From: Nocardia cerradoensis NBRC 101014
GTDB taxonomy: Bacteria > Actinomycetota > Actinomycetes > Mycobacteriales > Mycobacteriaceae
Assembly: GCF_000308535.1 (NCBI RefSeq)
Contig: NZ_BAFW01000005.1
Span: 1 to 64,000, forward strand
DNA: 64,000 nucleotides
Direction: 5' to 3'
Numbering within the stretch: position 1 is the stretch's first letter; every line of letters begins with the position of its first letter. The notes under the pieces were generated by a model. The model ran no database searches. It was not told the DNA's origin and saw only the letters and a list, made by a program, of their open reading frames with translations. Below are positions 1 through 9,306 of the stretch, piece by piece. The position numbers and the translations under genes were made by a program.

Positions 1-1748
1 TGCGGGAGAAGAAGAGCGCGCCGCATCCGGCGCAGCGGGCGCAGTCGCCGGCCGGCCCGCAATCACCGGCGGCGCCGCAAACGCAGAACGAATCGGAAGA
101 TCAACGGCCCCAAGGGCTTTCGGCCGACCCGCACGCTGCGGCCCCGGCCGGCAGCCCATCCTCGGATGATCGGTCCGCATCCGGTACCGCCGGGGTTCCG
201 GCGACCGGTGAGCAGGAATCCGCGCCCGGCTCTACAGCGACCGCCGCTGCCGGATCGGCCGACCGTGAAGCCGGCCGTCCGACGTCGACCGGTACGGATG
301 GGGACGAAAAGGCTACGGCGACAACCGCTTCCGGCCCCACAGCGGACAATGAGGGTCGAGGCGTCGGGTCGGAACCGCCCGCCGGCGCGCGGTCGGTTGC
401 CGATGCCGAGCGACATGACGGGGCGCTGGAGTCCGCTCCCGATCGGGGCGCTGCCGCGGCCGGATCGGGCGCCGTCGATCGGCCGTCCGCCGCGGATTCC
501 GGCGCCCGGCCGGAATCGTCCGACGTGCCGCATCACGAACCTGACAGCGCTGTCTCCACTGCCCCCCGAGGCGGGCCGGAGTCGGCCGGACCCGACGAGG
601 GCGCCGAGCACGGTCACGAGGGACGGAACGCCGCCGCTTCCGGCTCGGTCGTGGACGGATCGGAGGCGGGAGGTCCGTCGGGTTCGGCCGCGCACGCCGC
701 GAGGTCCTTCGAACCCGATCGCGACTCGGTCCCAGCCGGTCGGCCGACGACTGCCGAGGGGGCGAACGGTCCGGATGCCGGCCCGGGTCCGGATTCCGGC
801 GGTGCCGAGTCCGCCGCCGGTGATGAGGCCGGTGCTGCCCGAGTTTCCACCGCCGAATCGGCTGCGGCCGCCGGCCCCGGGACGCCGGATGTGCCGGGTG
901 CGGACACGGTGGGCCACGCCGCAGATGATGCGCCCGCGGAGCCGGTGGCCTCGCCCGCCGAGGCGGGCAGTGGCGATGTCCTGCGGGAGATCGAGGCCGC
1001 CTGGGCCGATATCCGAGCCAAGGCGCGGGAGTCGAGTGCCGCCTTGCCGGCGCTGCTCTCGGGTGCGGTGGGGGCCGTGCGGGTCGAGGGCGACACGATC
1101 GTGTTCGCGCATCCGCATGCTCCGCTCGCGCAGCGGTTGTCGATCCCGCAGAACATCGACGCCGTGCGGGCCGCGGTGCACGCGGTGATCGGCCGGCAGT
1201 ACGGCGTGCGGTGGGAAGTCGGGTCCGGCGAAGCCGGTGGTGCGCGTGCCGGTGGTGCGGCGTCCGAGCGACCCGCGCGAGGCGGCGGCGAACCGTCGGC
1301 CGGCCGTGGTGGGCGTGGGGACAATCCGGGCCAGTCGCAACCGCCGCGATTCGTCCGGCCCAGCCAGAGTCAGGCGCAGTCGGCGGAGGGCGAGACCCGC
1401 GGCGGTCAGACCGATACCCGGGGCGCGGCGGCCGATCGTCGCGACGGTCAGGGGCAGGGACAGCGGCGGGAGTTCCGCCCGCCGCGCGGGGCCGGCGCCG
1501 CCGACCGGACCGCGCCCGACGACGATATTCCGCCGCCCGAGGCGCCGGACCTCCCGGACGACCCCGGGCCGTCGGACTACTCGCCGGTAGGTTACGACGG
1601 TGTCCCACCTGCGTTGACGCCGGAAGAAGAGCAGGAGATGCTCGCGGAATCAGCGCGCCCGGTCCCGCCGGAACAGCGCCGCGACCCCGATGAGGTGGCC
1701 TTGGAGTTGCTGCGAACTGAGTTGGGTGCCACACATCTGGGTGGTTGA
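1..1748 (+). CDS. dnaX: DNA polymerase III subunit gamma/tau, C-terminal part (5' end outside the window)
   Basis: The reading frame is open from the first base (first full codon at position 3) to TGA at 1746-1748, so the gene starts upstream. The visible part begins with a long Ala/Pro/Gly/Ser-rich, low-complexity linker of roughly 320 residues. Next comes a compact conserved block at about 970-1200 (VLREIEAAWADIRAKARESS, then VRVEGDTIVFAHPHAPLAQR), typical of the tau/gamma C-terminal domain of actinobacterial DnaX. A second disordered stretch ends in an acidic, hydrophobic tail (ELLRTELGATHLGG). DnaX is the clamp-loader ATPase of the replisome; the ATPase domain itself is not in the window. 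Position next to the CFA-synthase, ebfC and recR genes matches the mycobacterial dnaX neighbourhood. The linker is very GC-rich, so several antisense frames are open by chance. Confidence 0.9.
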   Translation, partial: REKKSAPHPAQRAQSPAGPQSPAAPQTQNESEDQRPQGLSADPHAAAPAGSPSSDDRSASGTAGVPATGEQESAPGSTATAAAGSADREAGRPTSTGTDGDEKATATTASGPTADNEGRGVGSEPPAGARSVADAERHDGALESAPDRGAAAAGSGAVDRPSAADSGARPESSDVPHHEPDSAVSTAPRGGPESAGPDEGAEHGHEGRNAAASGSVVDGSEAGGPSGSAAHAARSFEPDRDSVPAGRPTTAEGANGPDAGPGPDSGGAESAAGDEAGAARVSTAESAAAAGPGTPDVPGADTVGHAADDAPAEPVASPAEAGSGDVLREIEAAWADIRAKARESSAALPALLSGAVGAVRVEGDTIVFAHPHAPLAQRLSIPQNIDAVRAAVHAVIGRQYGVRWEVGSGEAGGARAGGAASERPARGGGEPSAGRGGRGDNPGQSQPPRFVRPSQSQAQSAEGETRGGQTDTRGAAADRRDGQGQGQRREFRPPRGAGAADRTAPDDDIPPPEAPDLPDDPGPSDYSPVGYDGVPPALTPEEEQEMLAESARPVPPEQRRDPDEVALELLRTELGATHLGG

Positions 1749-1803
1749 CAGTCACCTGCCGGAATACGTTAAGTTAACCGGAGTTCGCATCCCGCTGTAC
1801 TAT
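1745..1803 (+). promoter_or_regulatory. Candidate promoters for fadAB
   Basis: Two housekeeping-type matches lie just after dnaX. TTGACA at 1745-1750 overlaps the dnaX stop codon, with GTTAAG or TTAAGT 17-18 bases downstream. TTAACC at 1774-1779 is followed, after 18 bases, by TACTAT at 1798-1803. Start from the second would leave a 5' leader of about 240 bases before fadA. These are pattern matches only. Confidence 0.4.
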
Positions 1804-1828
1804 GAACGGGTGGTCGTCAGCATCGGTG

Positions 1829-1880
1829 CTACGAGGTTCTATGGTATGCCCAGGCATACGGGCGCCCCGGAGCCTCGTAG
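1829..1880 (+). promoter_or_regulatory. Nested inverted repeats in the fadAB leader
   Basis: An outer pair CTACGAGG (1829-1836) and CCTCGTAG (1873-1880) encloses a perfect inner pair GTATGCC (1844-1850) and GGCATAC (1853-1859) separated by CA. In RNA this would be a two-level hairpin about 170 bases before the fadA start. As DNA, the inner 16-bp dyad looks like an operator for a dimeric regulator. Which one it is cannot be decided from sequence. Confidence 0.5.
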
Positions 1881-2047
1881 GTCGATGCATGTCGGCGTTT
1901 GTACAGCGTTATGCGCTCGGCGGACTTCCGGAGGGAACCGTGTGTGACCTCCCGGTTCGCCGGTGTGGTGTGCCCGAGGGCTCGCCGGGATCGAACACGG
2001 TCGGTCGGATGGCCGGTCGGCACCTTTAAGGAAGGAAACACTCCGAT

Positions 2048-3259
2048 ATGACCACAGAGGCCTACATTTTCGAGGCCATCCGCACCCCGCGCGGCCGCAA
2101 CAAGAAGGGCTCGCTGCACTCGGTCAAGCCGATCGATCTGACGACCGGTCTGGTCCAGGAGCTGCGTAACCGCTTCCCGAACCTCGACGAGGATCGCATC
2201 TCCGACATCATCCTGGGTGTCGTGTCGCCGATCGGCGACCAGGGTGCCGACATCGCCCGTACCACCGTGCTGACCGCGGGCCTGCCCGACACGGTCGGCG
2301 GTGTGCAGATCAACCGCTTCTGCGCCTCCGGCCTCGAGGCCGTGAACATGGCCGCGCAGAAGGTCCGCTCCGGCTTCGAAGACCTGGTCATCGCCGGCGG
2401 TGTCGAGTCGATGTCGCGCGTGCCGATGGGCTCCGACGGTGGTGCGCTGTTCGCCGACCCGGCCACCAGCTACGACCTCTACATCGCGCCCCAGGGCATC
2501 GGTGCCGACCTGATCGCCACCATCGAGGGCTTCACCCGCGAGGACGTCGACAAGTTCGCCGTGCGCTCGCAGGAACTCGCCGCGCAGGCGTGGTCCGGCG
2601 GCTACTTCGCCAAGTCCGTCGTGCCGGTCAAGGACATCAACGGCCTGACCGTGCTGGACCAGGACGAGCACATGCGTCCCGGCACCACCGTCGAGGATCT
2701 GGCCAAGCTGAAGCCGTCCTTCGCGGGCATCGGCGAAATGGGTGGCTTCGACGCCGTCGCGCTGCAGAAGTTCCACTACATCGAGCAGATCGACCACGTG
2801 CACCACGGCGGTAACAGCTCGGGCATCGTCGACGGCGCCGCGCTGGTGCTGGTCGGCACCGAGGAGGCCGGCGCCGCTTCGGGTCTGACCCCGCGCGCCC
2901 GCATCGTCGCCACCGCCACCAGCGGCGCCGACGCCACCATCATGCTCACCGGCCCGACCCCGGCGGCGCACAAGGCGCTGGCCAAGGCCGGTCTGACGGT
3001 CGACGACATCGATCTGTTCGAGATCAACGAGGCCTTCGCCTCGGTCGCGCTGAAGTTCCAGAAGGATCTGAAGATCCCGGACGAGAAGCTGAACGTCAAC
3101 GGCGGCGCCATCGCGATGGGCCACCCGCTGGGCGCCACCGGCGCGATGATCACCGGCACCATGGTCGACGAGCTGGAGCGCCGCAACGCCCGCTACGCCC
3201 TGGTGACCCTGTGCATCGGCGGCGGCATGGGTGTGGCCACCATCATCGAGCGCGTCTGA
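2048..3259 (+). CDS. fadA: Acetyl-CoA acyltransferase (3-ketoacyl-CoA thiolase)
   Basis: A 403-residue thiolase that cleaves 3-ketoacyl-CoA with CoA to give acetyl-CoA, the last step of beta-oxidation. The three expected catalytic residues are visible: nucleophilic Cys92 in [10 protein letters not shown], His359 in [11 protein letters not shown] and Cys389 in TLCIGGGMG. Length matches the family and M. tuberculosis FadA (Rv0859). The ATG is preceded by a strong AAGGAAGG ribosome site at 2028-2035. It is followed after 37 bases by fadB in the same direction, so the two should form a trifunctional-type multienzyme complex. An unusually long leader with nested dyads precedes it. Confidence 0.95.
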   Translation: MTTEAYIFEAIRTPRGRNKKGSLHSVKPIDLTTGLVQELRNRFPNLDEDRISDIILGVVSPIGDQGADIARTTVLTAGLPDTVGGVQINRFCASGLEAVNMAAQKVRSGFEDLVIAGGVESMSRVPMGSDGGALFADPATSYDLYIAPQGIGADLIATIEGFTREDVDKFAVRSQELAAQAWSGGYFAKSVVPVKDINGLTVLDQDEHMRPGTTVEDLAKLKPSFAGIGEMGGFDAVALQKFHYIEQIDHVHHGGNSSGIVDGAALVLVGTEEAGAASGLTPRARIVATATSGADATIMLTGPTPAAHKALAKAGLTVDDIDLFEINEAFASVALKFQKDLKIPDEKLNVNGGAIAMGHPLGATGAMITGTMVDELERRNARYALVTLCIGGGMGVATIIERV

Positions 3260-3296
3260 TTCCCACCCTTCACATTCTCCAGGAGAACGAAAAACT

Positions 3297-5459
3297 ATGA
3301 CAGAGAACATGATCGGCTGGGAAAAGGACGCCGACGGCATCGTCGTGCTGACCATGGACGACCCGAACCAGGGCGCCAACACGATGAACGAGCTCTACAA
3401 GAGCTCGATGCACGCCACGGTGGACCGCCTGGTGGCCGAGGTCGACGACATCACCGGTGTCGTCATCACCTCCGCGAAGAAGACCTTCTTCGCCGGCGGT
3501 GACCTCAAGAACATGATGAAGACCACTCCGGAGAACGCTCCGGACATCATGGAAGAGCTCACCAGCATCAAGGCCGACCTGCGTCGCCTCGAGACCCTGG
3601 GCAAGCCGGTCGTGGCCGCCATCAACGGCGCCGCGCTCGGTGGTGGCCTGGAGATCGCGCTGGCCACGCACTACCGCATCGCCGCCGACGTCAAGGGCGT
3701 GCAGATCGGTCTGCCCGAGGTCTCGCTCGGCCTGCTCCCGGCCGGTGGCGGTGTCACCCGCATCACCCGCATGCTCGGCATCGCCGACGGCCTGATGAGC
3801 GTGCTGCTGCAGGGCAATAAGTTCAACGCGCAGAAGGCCAAGGCCAAGGGCCTGATCAACGAGGTCGTCGGCAGCGTCGAGGAACTGGTCCCGGCCGCCA
3901 AGGCGTGGATCAAGGCCAACAAGGACAATGCCGAGGCCGCCACCCAGCCGTGGGACCGCAAGGGCTTCAAGATCCCCGGCGGCTCGCCGTCGAGCCCGGC
4001 GCTGGCCGCCAACCTGCCGGCCTTCCCGGCCAACCTGCGCAAGCAGCTCAAGGGTCAGAACATGCCGGCGCCGCGGGCCATCATGGCCGCCGCGGTCGAG
4101 GGCGCGCAGGTCGATTTCGACAACGCGTCGCTGATCGAGTCGCGCTACTTCGTCTCGCTGCTGACCGGCCCGGTCGCGAAGAACATGATCCAGGCGTTCT
4201 TCTTCGACCTGCAGGCCATCAACAACGGTGGTTCGCGTCCGAAGGACGTGCCCAAGCGTGAGATCAAGAAGGTCGGCGTGCTCGGCGCCGGCATGATGGG
4301 CGCGGGCATCGCCTACGTCTCGGCCAAGGCCGGCTTCGAGGTCGTGCTGAAGGACGTCTCCCAGGAGAACGCCGACCGCGGCAAGCAGTACTCGGTGAAG
4401 ATCGAGGAGAAGGCGCTCTCGCGTGGCAAGACCACCGAGGAGAAGTCCAAGGCGCTGCTGGATCGCATCCACCCGACCGCCGACCCCAAGGATCTGGCCG
4501 GTGTGGACTTCGTGATCGAGGCCGTCTTCGAGAACCCCGACCTGAAGGCCAAGGTCTTCCAGGAGATCGAGGACGTCGTCGACGCCGACGCGCTGCTGGG
4601 CTCCAACACCTCCACCCTGCCGATCACCCTGCTGGCCAACGGTGTGAAGCGGGCCGAGGACTTCATCGGCATCCACTTCTTCTCCCCGGTCGACAAGATG
4701 CCGCTGGTGGAGATCATCCGTGGCGAGAAGACCTCCGACGAGGCGCTGGCCCGGGTGTACGACTACACCCTCGCGATCCGCAAGACCCCGATCGTGGTCA
4801 ACGACAGCCGCGGCTTCTTCACCTCTCGCGTCATCGGCACGTTCATCAACGAGGCCATCATGATGCTCGAGGAGAACATCGACCCGCAGACCATCGAGCA
4901 GGCCGGTCTGCAGGCGGGCTACCCGGCCGCGCCGCTGAAGCTGAGCGACGAGCTCAACTTCGAGACCATGCAGAAGATCTTCAAGGAGACCAAGGAGGCC
5001 GCCGAGAAGGACGGCATCGCGATCTCCGCCGCTTCGCTGGCCTCGGGCCGCGTGGTCGAGACCATGATCGACAAGTTCGATCGCAAGGGCAAGCTGCACG
5101 GTGCGGGCTTCTACAACTACGCCGACGGCAAGACCGCCGGCCTGTGGGAGGGCCTGCGCGACGCCTTCAACTCCAAGCGTGAGCTGCCCGAGGGCGTCAC
5201 GCTGCAGGATCTGAAGGACCGCATGCTGTTCATCGAGGCCATCGAGACCCAGAAGTGCTTCGACGAAGGCGTGCTGACCAGCACCGCCGACGCGAACATC
5301 GGCTCGATCTTCGGTATCGGCTACCCGGCCTGGACCGGTGGTGTGCACCAGTTCATCGTCGGCTACCCGGGTGGCACGGAGGGCTTCATCGCCCGTGCCG
5401 AGGAGCTGGCCGCGAAGTTCGGTGAGCGCTTCCAGGTGCCGGACTCGCTGCGCAAGTAA
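3297..5459 (+). CDS. fadB: Fatty-acid oxidation multifunctional protein: enoyl-CoA hydratase / 3-hydroxyacyl-CoA dehydrogenase
   Basis: A 720-residue alpha subunit of the beta-oxidation complex. Residues 1 to about 300 are a crotonase fold, with the oxyanion segment FFAGGDLKN and the two glutamates expected for hydratase chemistry in GGGLEIALA and GLPEVSLGLLP. A Rossmann NAD domain follows (VGVLGAGMMGAGIA, then SNTSTLPITLLA and the HFFSPVDKMPLVE catalytic segment). The C-terminal helical 3-hydroxyacyl-CoA dehydrogenase domain runs to the end. The ATG at 3297 is chosen because AGGAG (3281-3285) precedes it and it gives exactly the length of M. tuberculosis FadB (Rv0860). It sits in an operon with fadA, and a strong terminator follows. 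Confidence 0.95.
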   Translation: MTENMIGWEKDADGIVVLTMDDPNQGANTMNELYKSSMHATVDRLVAEVDDITGVVITSAKKTFFAGGDLKNMMKTTPENAPDIMEELTSIKADLRRLETLGKPVVAAINGAALGGGLEIALATHYRIAADVKGVQIGLPEVSLGLLPAGGGVTRITRMLGIADGLMSVLLQGNKFNAQKAKAKGLINEVVGSVEELVPAAKAWIKANKDNAEAATQPWDRKGFKIPGGSPSSPALAANLPAFPANLRKQLKGQNMPAPRAIMAAAVEGAQVDFDNASLIESRYFVSLLTGPVAKNMIQAFFFDLQAINNGGSRPKDVPKREIKKVGVLGAGMMGAGIAYVSAKAGFEVVLKDVSQENADRGKQYSVKIEEKALSRGKTTEEKSKALLDRIHPTADPKDLAGVDFVIEAVFENPDLKAKVFQEIEDVVDADALLGSNTSTLPITLLANGVKRAEDFIGIHFFSPVDKMPLVEIIRGEKTSDEALARVYDYTLAIRKTPIVVNDSRGFFTSRVIGTFINEAIMMLEENIDPQTIEQAGLQAGYPAAPLKLSDELNFETMQKIFKETKEAAEKDGIAISAASLASGRVVETMIDKFDRKGKLHGAGFYNYADGKTAGLWEGLRDAFNSKRELPEGVTLQDLKDRMLFIEAIETQKCFDEGVLTSTADANIGSIFGIGYPAWTGGVHQFIVGYPGGTEGFIARAEELAAKFGERFQVPDSLRK

Positions 5460-5487
5460 GGTTCTCGCCACGCCGAGATTCCCTGCG

Positions 5488-5523
5488 ACGGCCCGGATCA
5501 CGTTCCCGCGTGATCCGGGCCGT
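5488..5523 (+). terminator. Hairpin terminator after fadB
   Basis: A perfect 15-bp stem pairs 5488-5502 with 5509-5523 around a 6-base loop. It lies 29 bases after the fadB stop and is followed by TTGCTGT, not a long U run, as is common in high-GC actinobacteria. Confidence 0.8.
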
Positions 5524-5657
5524 TTGCTGTCTCGTCCCTTTCACCGGCGTGGTCGCGCCCGACGGAAACGGTCGCGACTCGAAGCGAGCGGAACTGCGCC
5601 CCGACGCGTACGGACCGCGCTACGTTGGAATGAGGGCGCGACGTTCGAGGTGGCCAG

Positions 5658-8600
5658 ATGAACCCACAAACGGGCAAGGTCCCCAGCACGGACGACCCCG
5701 CGGCGGACTCGGAGGCAGCCGCGGGGGCGAATACCCAGCGCTACCAACCGATTCGCATCGCCGACGAACTCGAGGCGATGGGGCTGTTCGATGCCCAGGA
5801 GATCGGGCGCGGCGGTTTCGGGGTGGTCTATCGCTGTGCGCAGCGGGCTCTGGATCGCGTGGTGGCGGTGAAGGTGCTGTCCTCGGAGATCGACGAGGAG
5901 AGCCGGGAGCGGTTCCTGCGCGAGGAACATGCCATGGGCCGGCTGTCCGGCCATCCGAATATCGTCGACGTCCTGCAGGTCGACGTCACGCCCAGCGGCT
6001 TGCCGTTTCTCGTCATGCCATTCGCCGCGCACGGCTCGCTGGAGCAGCTGATTCGCGATCACGGCCCGCTGAGCTGGTCTGATTCGCTGCGGGTCGGTGT
6101 GAAGCTCGCGGGCGCGATCGAGAGCGCGCACCGCGTGCACGTCCTGCATCGCGATGTGAAACCGGCGAACGTACTGCTGAGCCGCTACGGCGAACCGCAG
6201 CTGACCGATTTCGGCATCGCGCGCATCCCGGGTGGCTTTCAGACCTCGACCAGCATGATCACCGGATCGCCGGCCTTCACCGCGCCCGAGGTGCTCAAGG
6301 GCGAGGAACCGACCGTGCGGTCCGATGTGTACGGTTTGGGCGCCACCCTGTTCGCCCTGCTGACCGGGCACGCCGCCTTCGAACGCCGCTCCGGTGAGCG
6401 CGTGGTCGCCCAATTCCTGCGGATCACCACCCAGCCGGTTCCCGACCTGCGGGAACAGGACATTCCGGCCGATGTGGCGGGCGTGATCGAATCGGCGATG
6501 GCTCAGGATCCCGCCGATCGCCCGGCCTCGGCCCTGGAATTCGGGCAGGAAATGCGTGCCGTGCAGATCGCGCACGGCGAGACGGCCGACGAGATGGCTC
6601 TGCTCGACGGCGAAACGACCGACGGCCGCACGGCCGAACCCGACGCGACGGCGTATCCGATCACCTCACGCCGCAGTCGCGCGGTCCTCGGGCTGCCCGC
6701 GCTGCGCACGCCGGGGCCGTCCGGTCTCGCCCAGCCCGCGACGCTACCGCCCACGGCCGCAACGAAATTCCGTCCGCCGACCCCGGCCCGCGAGCCGATA
6801 CCCCGGCCCCGGCTGCTCGACATCCTCCGCACGGGTGGCCGCCGCCGGCTGGCCGTGATCCACGGACCGGCGGGCTTCGGAAAAAGTACGATCGCCGCCC
6901 AGTGGCGCACCGAACTCACCGCCGACGGCATCGCGGTGGCGTGGATCGGGATCGATCACGACGACGACAACGAGGTGTGGCTGCTGGCCCATCTGATCCA
7001 GGCCATCCGGCGCGTGGCGCCCGATATCGGTTCCGGGCTGGCGGAGGTGCTCGAGGAGCGCCCCGCGGAGGCGGTGCCCTATGCGATCTCCACGCTGATC
7101 GACGAGATCCACAGCGGCGGGCAGGTCGTCGTGGTGGTGGTGGAGAACTGGGATCGGATCACCGACGAGGGCGCGCACCGGGTGATGGATGCGTTGCTGG
7201 AGAACGGATGTCACCATCTGCGCTTCGTGATCACCACCCGCGAGCAGGCCGGTCTGCCGCTGAGCCGGATGCGGGTCTGCGACGAGCTGGTCGAGATCGG
7301 CAGTCACGAACTGCGGCTCACGCTCGCCGAGACGCGGCAGATCCTGTTGGAGCGCAACAAGTTTCCGCTCACCGACGAACAGGTCGAGCAGATCCACGCC
7401 GCCACCGACGGCTGGCCGGCGGCGATCCAGCTGGTCAGCTTGTCGCTGCGCGGGGCCACCACGGGCGCACCGGTGGATCCGGCGCAGCTGATCGCCCATC
7501 TGTCCGGCGGAAACCAGGCCATCCGGGAGTATCTGGCCGAGAACGTGCTGGCGGGGCTCGAACCACGCATGCTCGAATTCCTGATGTCGATCTCGGTCGC
7601 GGAGAAGCTCAACGGCGGGCTGGCCGCGGTGCTCAGCGGTGAACCGGATGCCGAGCAATTGCTGGAGCAGGCGCAGCAGCGCGAACTGTTCGTCACCCGC
7701 GTCGAACACGATCCGGGCTGGTTCCGGATCCAGCCGCTGTTCGCCGAGCAGTTGCGTGCCCGGCTCGAACGCGTGCATCCGGGCAAGCTGAAGTCGTTGC
7801 ACCGCAAGGCTTCACGCTGGTACGCCGAACATCAGCAGTTGCGTAAGTCGGTGGATCATGCCCTGGCCGCCACCGACCTGAAGATGGCGGTGGATCTGGT
7901 CGAGAACGGTGGCATGGATCTGATCGACACCTCCCGTCTGGCGACCCTGCTGGGCACCGTGTCCAAACTGCCTGTGCAGCAGGTGACTTCGCGGTCGAAG
8001 TTGTTGATGACGCTGGCGCGGGCCAATATCAATCTGCAGCAGTCGGGAGCGGCCCGCACCGCGCTCGGGCGACTGTCGAATATGCTCGCCCGCAGCTCAC
8101 CCTCGGATGCCGATGCCACCCGCCAGCGGTGTGAGGCCGCGGTGTTGTCGGCCGCCGACCTGGTGGCCCGCGACCGCACCGACGGTGTGCTGGAGAAGGT
8201 GCTGCCGTGCCTGGAGGAGCCCGACGAACTGCCGCCGTGGACGGTGTCCACCGCCGCGAATCTGGTGTCGTTCGTGCGGCTGTGCGATTTCGATTTCGAC
8301 GGCGCGCTGTCCATCCAGGACTGGGCCGCGCCCTATCACAGCAGGTCCAAGGATCCGCTCGGGATGGTGCTGGGTCTGCTCAACACCGGCGCGGTGGCCT
8401 ACGAACAGCTCGATATCGATACCGCCACCCGGTGTTTCGAGAAGGCCTGGCAGGTCGGGCGGGAGCGCTCGGGGCCGCGTTCGCACGCGGTGCGGGTGGC
8501 CGCGGCGCTGCTGGGGGAGCTGACCTATCGGCGCGGCGACCTGGAGGCGGCGGATCGGCTGCTCGAGCAGAGCCATCGGTTGCCGGCGCGGATCGGCGCG

Positions 8601-9242
8601 GTGGATTTCATGATCACCACCTTTGTCGTGGGTGCGCGGGTCAAGGCCGTGCTCGGCGATACCGAGACCGCGCGCGCCCGGCTCGACGAGGGCGCGCGGA
8701 TGGCCGCCGAACGCAAACTCCCGCGCATGGCCGCCCACATCCGGGCCGAACGGCTGCGGTTGGGACTGGTCGAACCACCCGCCGGGCCGGAGCCGCCCGC
8801 CCCGGTGCTGCGCCAGTCCGCCGGTACCGTCGCCCTCACCGCGGAGGCCGAGGAGGTCGCGGCCGTGCGGGTGCTGCTGGCGCGGCACTATCGCGGGCTG
8901 GACGGGGCGAACGTGGCGGCCGAGGGCCTCGAATCGGCGGTGAAACGGGCGCGCGCGCTCTACGGCCGGATGGTCGAACAGAACCGTCCCCGAGCGGAAT
9001 TGGATGCCGCGCTACTGCTGGTCGAATGCCTGTCGGTCGCCGGCTGGAACGGCGAGGCGATCACCTCACTGCTGCCGGCGCTGGACCGCTGTGCCCGATT
9101 GGGCTGGACCAGACCACTTCTCGACGCCGGCCCGGAACTGAGCTATCTGCTGCACTCACTGCGTGACGATGTGCTGCTCGCCGGGGAAGGCACCGGATCG
9201 TTCGATATTCCGCGGCCGTTCCTGAACGCGCTGCTGCACTGA
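5658..9242 (+). CDS. PknK-like serine/threonine kinase fused to a MalT/AAA-type ATPase
   Basis: A protein of 1194 residues. After a 40-residue polar lead there is a complete Hanks kinase domain: glycine loop GRGGFG at 50-55, Lys72, catalytic loop HRDVKPAN at 164-171, DFG at 184-186 and APE at 209-211. A linker leads to a P-loop ATPase with Walker A GPAGFGKS at 403-410, then a long helical region with TPR/MalT character to the C-terminus. This order matches mycobacterial PknK (Rv3080c), which phosphorylates regulators and affects growth and stress responses. No LuxR-type DNA-binding helix-turn-helix is seen at the C-terminus, so a DNA-binding role is doubtful. It has no transmembrane segment and is predicted cytosolic. 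It stands alone between two terminators. Start ATG with GAGGTGG upstream. Confidence 0.88.
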   Translation: MNPQTGKVPSTDDPAADSEAAAGANTQRYQPIRIADELEAMGLFDAQEIGRGGFGVVYRCAQRALDRVVAVKVLSSEIDEESRERFLREEHAMGRLSGHPNIVDVLQVDVTPSGLPFLVMPFAAHGSLEQLIRDHGPLSWSDSLRVGVKLAGAIESAHRVHVLHRDVKPANVLLSRYGEPQLTDFGIARIPGGFQTSTSMITGSPAFTAPEVLKGEEPTVRSDVYGLGATLFALLTGHAAFERRSGERVVAQFLRITTQPVPDLREQDIPADVAGVIESAMAQDPADRPASALEFGQEMRAVQIAHGETADEMALLDGETTDGRTAEPDATAYPITSRRSRAVLGLPALRTPGPSGLAQPATLPPTAATKFRPPTPAREPIPRPRLLDILRTGGRRRLAVIHGPAGFGKSTIAAQWRTELTADGIAVAWIGIDHDDDNEVWLLAHLIQAIRRVAPDIGSGLAEVLEERPAEAVPYAISTLIDEIHSGGQVVVVVVENWDRITDEGAHRVMDALLENGCHHLRFVITTREQAGLPLSRMRVCDELVEIGSHELRLTLAETRQILLERNKFPLTDEQVEQIHAATDGWPAAIQLVSLSLRGATTGAPVDPAQLIAHLSGGNQAIREYLAENVLAGLEPRMLEFLMSISVAEKLNGGLAAVLSGEPDAEQLLEQAQQRELFVTRVEHDPGWFRIQPLFAEQLRARLERVHPGKLKSLHRKASRWYAEHQQLRKSVDHALAATDLKMAVDLVENGGMDLIDTSRLATLLGTVSKLPVQQVTSRSKLLMTLARANINLQQSGAARTALGRLSNMLARSSPSDADATRQRCEAAVLSAADLVARDRTDGVLEKVLPCLEEPDELPPWTVSTAANLVSFVRLCDFDFDGALSIQDWAAPYHSRSKDPLGMVLGLLNTGAVAYEQLDIDTATRCFEKAWQVGRERSGPRSHAVRVAAALLGELTYRRGDLEAADRLLEQSHRLPARIGAVDFMITTFVVGARVKAVLGDTETARARLDEGARMAAERKLPRMAAHIRAERLRLGLVEPPAGPEPPAPVLRQSAGTVALTAEAEEVAAVRVLLARHYRGLDGANVAAEGLESAVKRARALYGRMVEQNRPRAELDAALLLVECLSVAGWNGEAITSLLPALDRCARLGWTRPLLDAGPELSYLLHSLRDDVLLAGEGTGSFDIPRPFLNALLH

Positions 9243-9249
9243 GAACGCG

Positions 9250-9285
9250 GGCGGGCCGGATTCGTCACCGCGAATCCGGCCCGCC
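9250..9285. terminator. Bidirectional terminator between convergent genes
   Basis: A perfect 15-bp stem pairs 9250-9264 with 9271-9285 around a 6-base loop. It lies between the stop codons of the kinase gene (9242, plus) and the methyltransferase gene (9307, minus). Confidence 0.75.
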
Positions 9286-9306
9286 GGCAACGCATTTCGT
9301 GCCGGA

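Noticed and set aside
3270..5501. A 743-codon open frame on the minus strand opposite fadB
   Set aside because: It is the antisense shadow of a clearly coding gene with intact catalytic motifs; long antisense frames are expected at this GC content, and the translation is Val/Leu/Asp/Gly low-complexity without domains.
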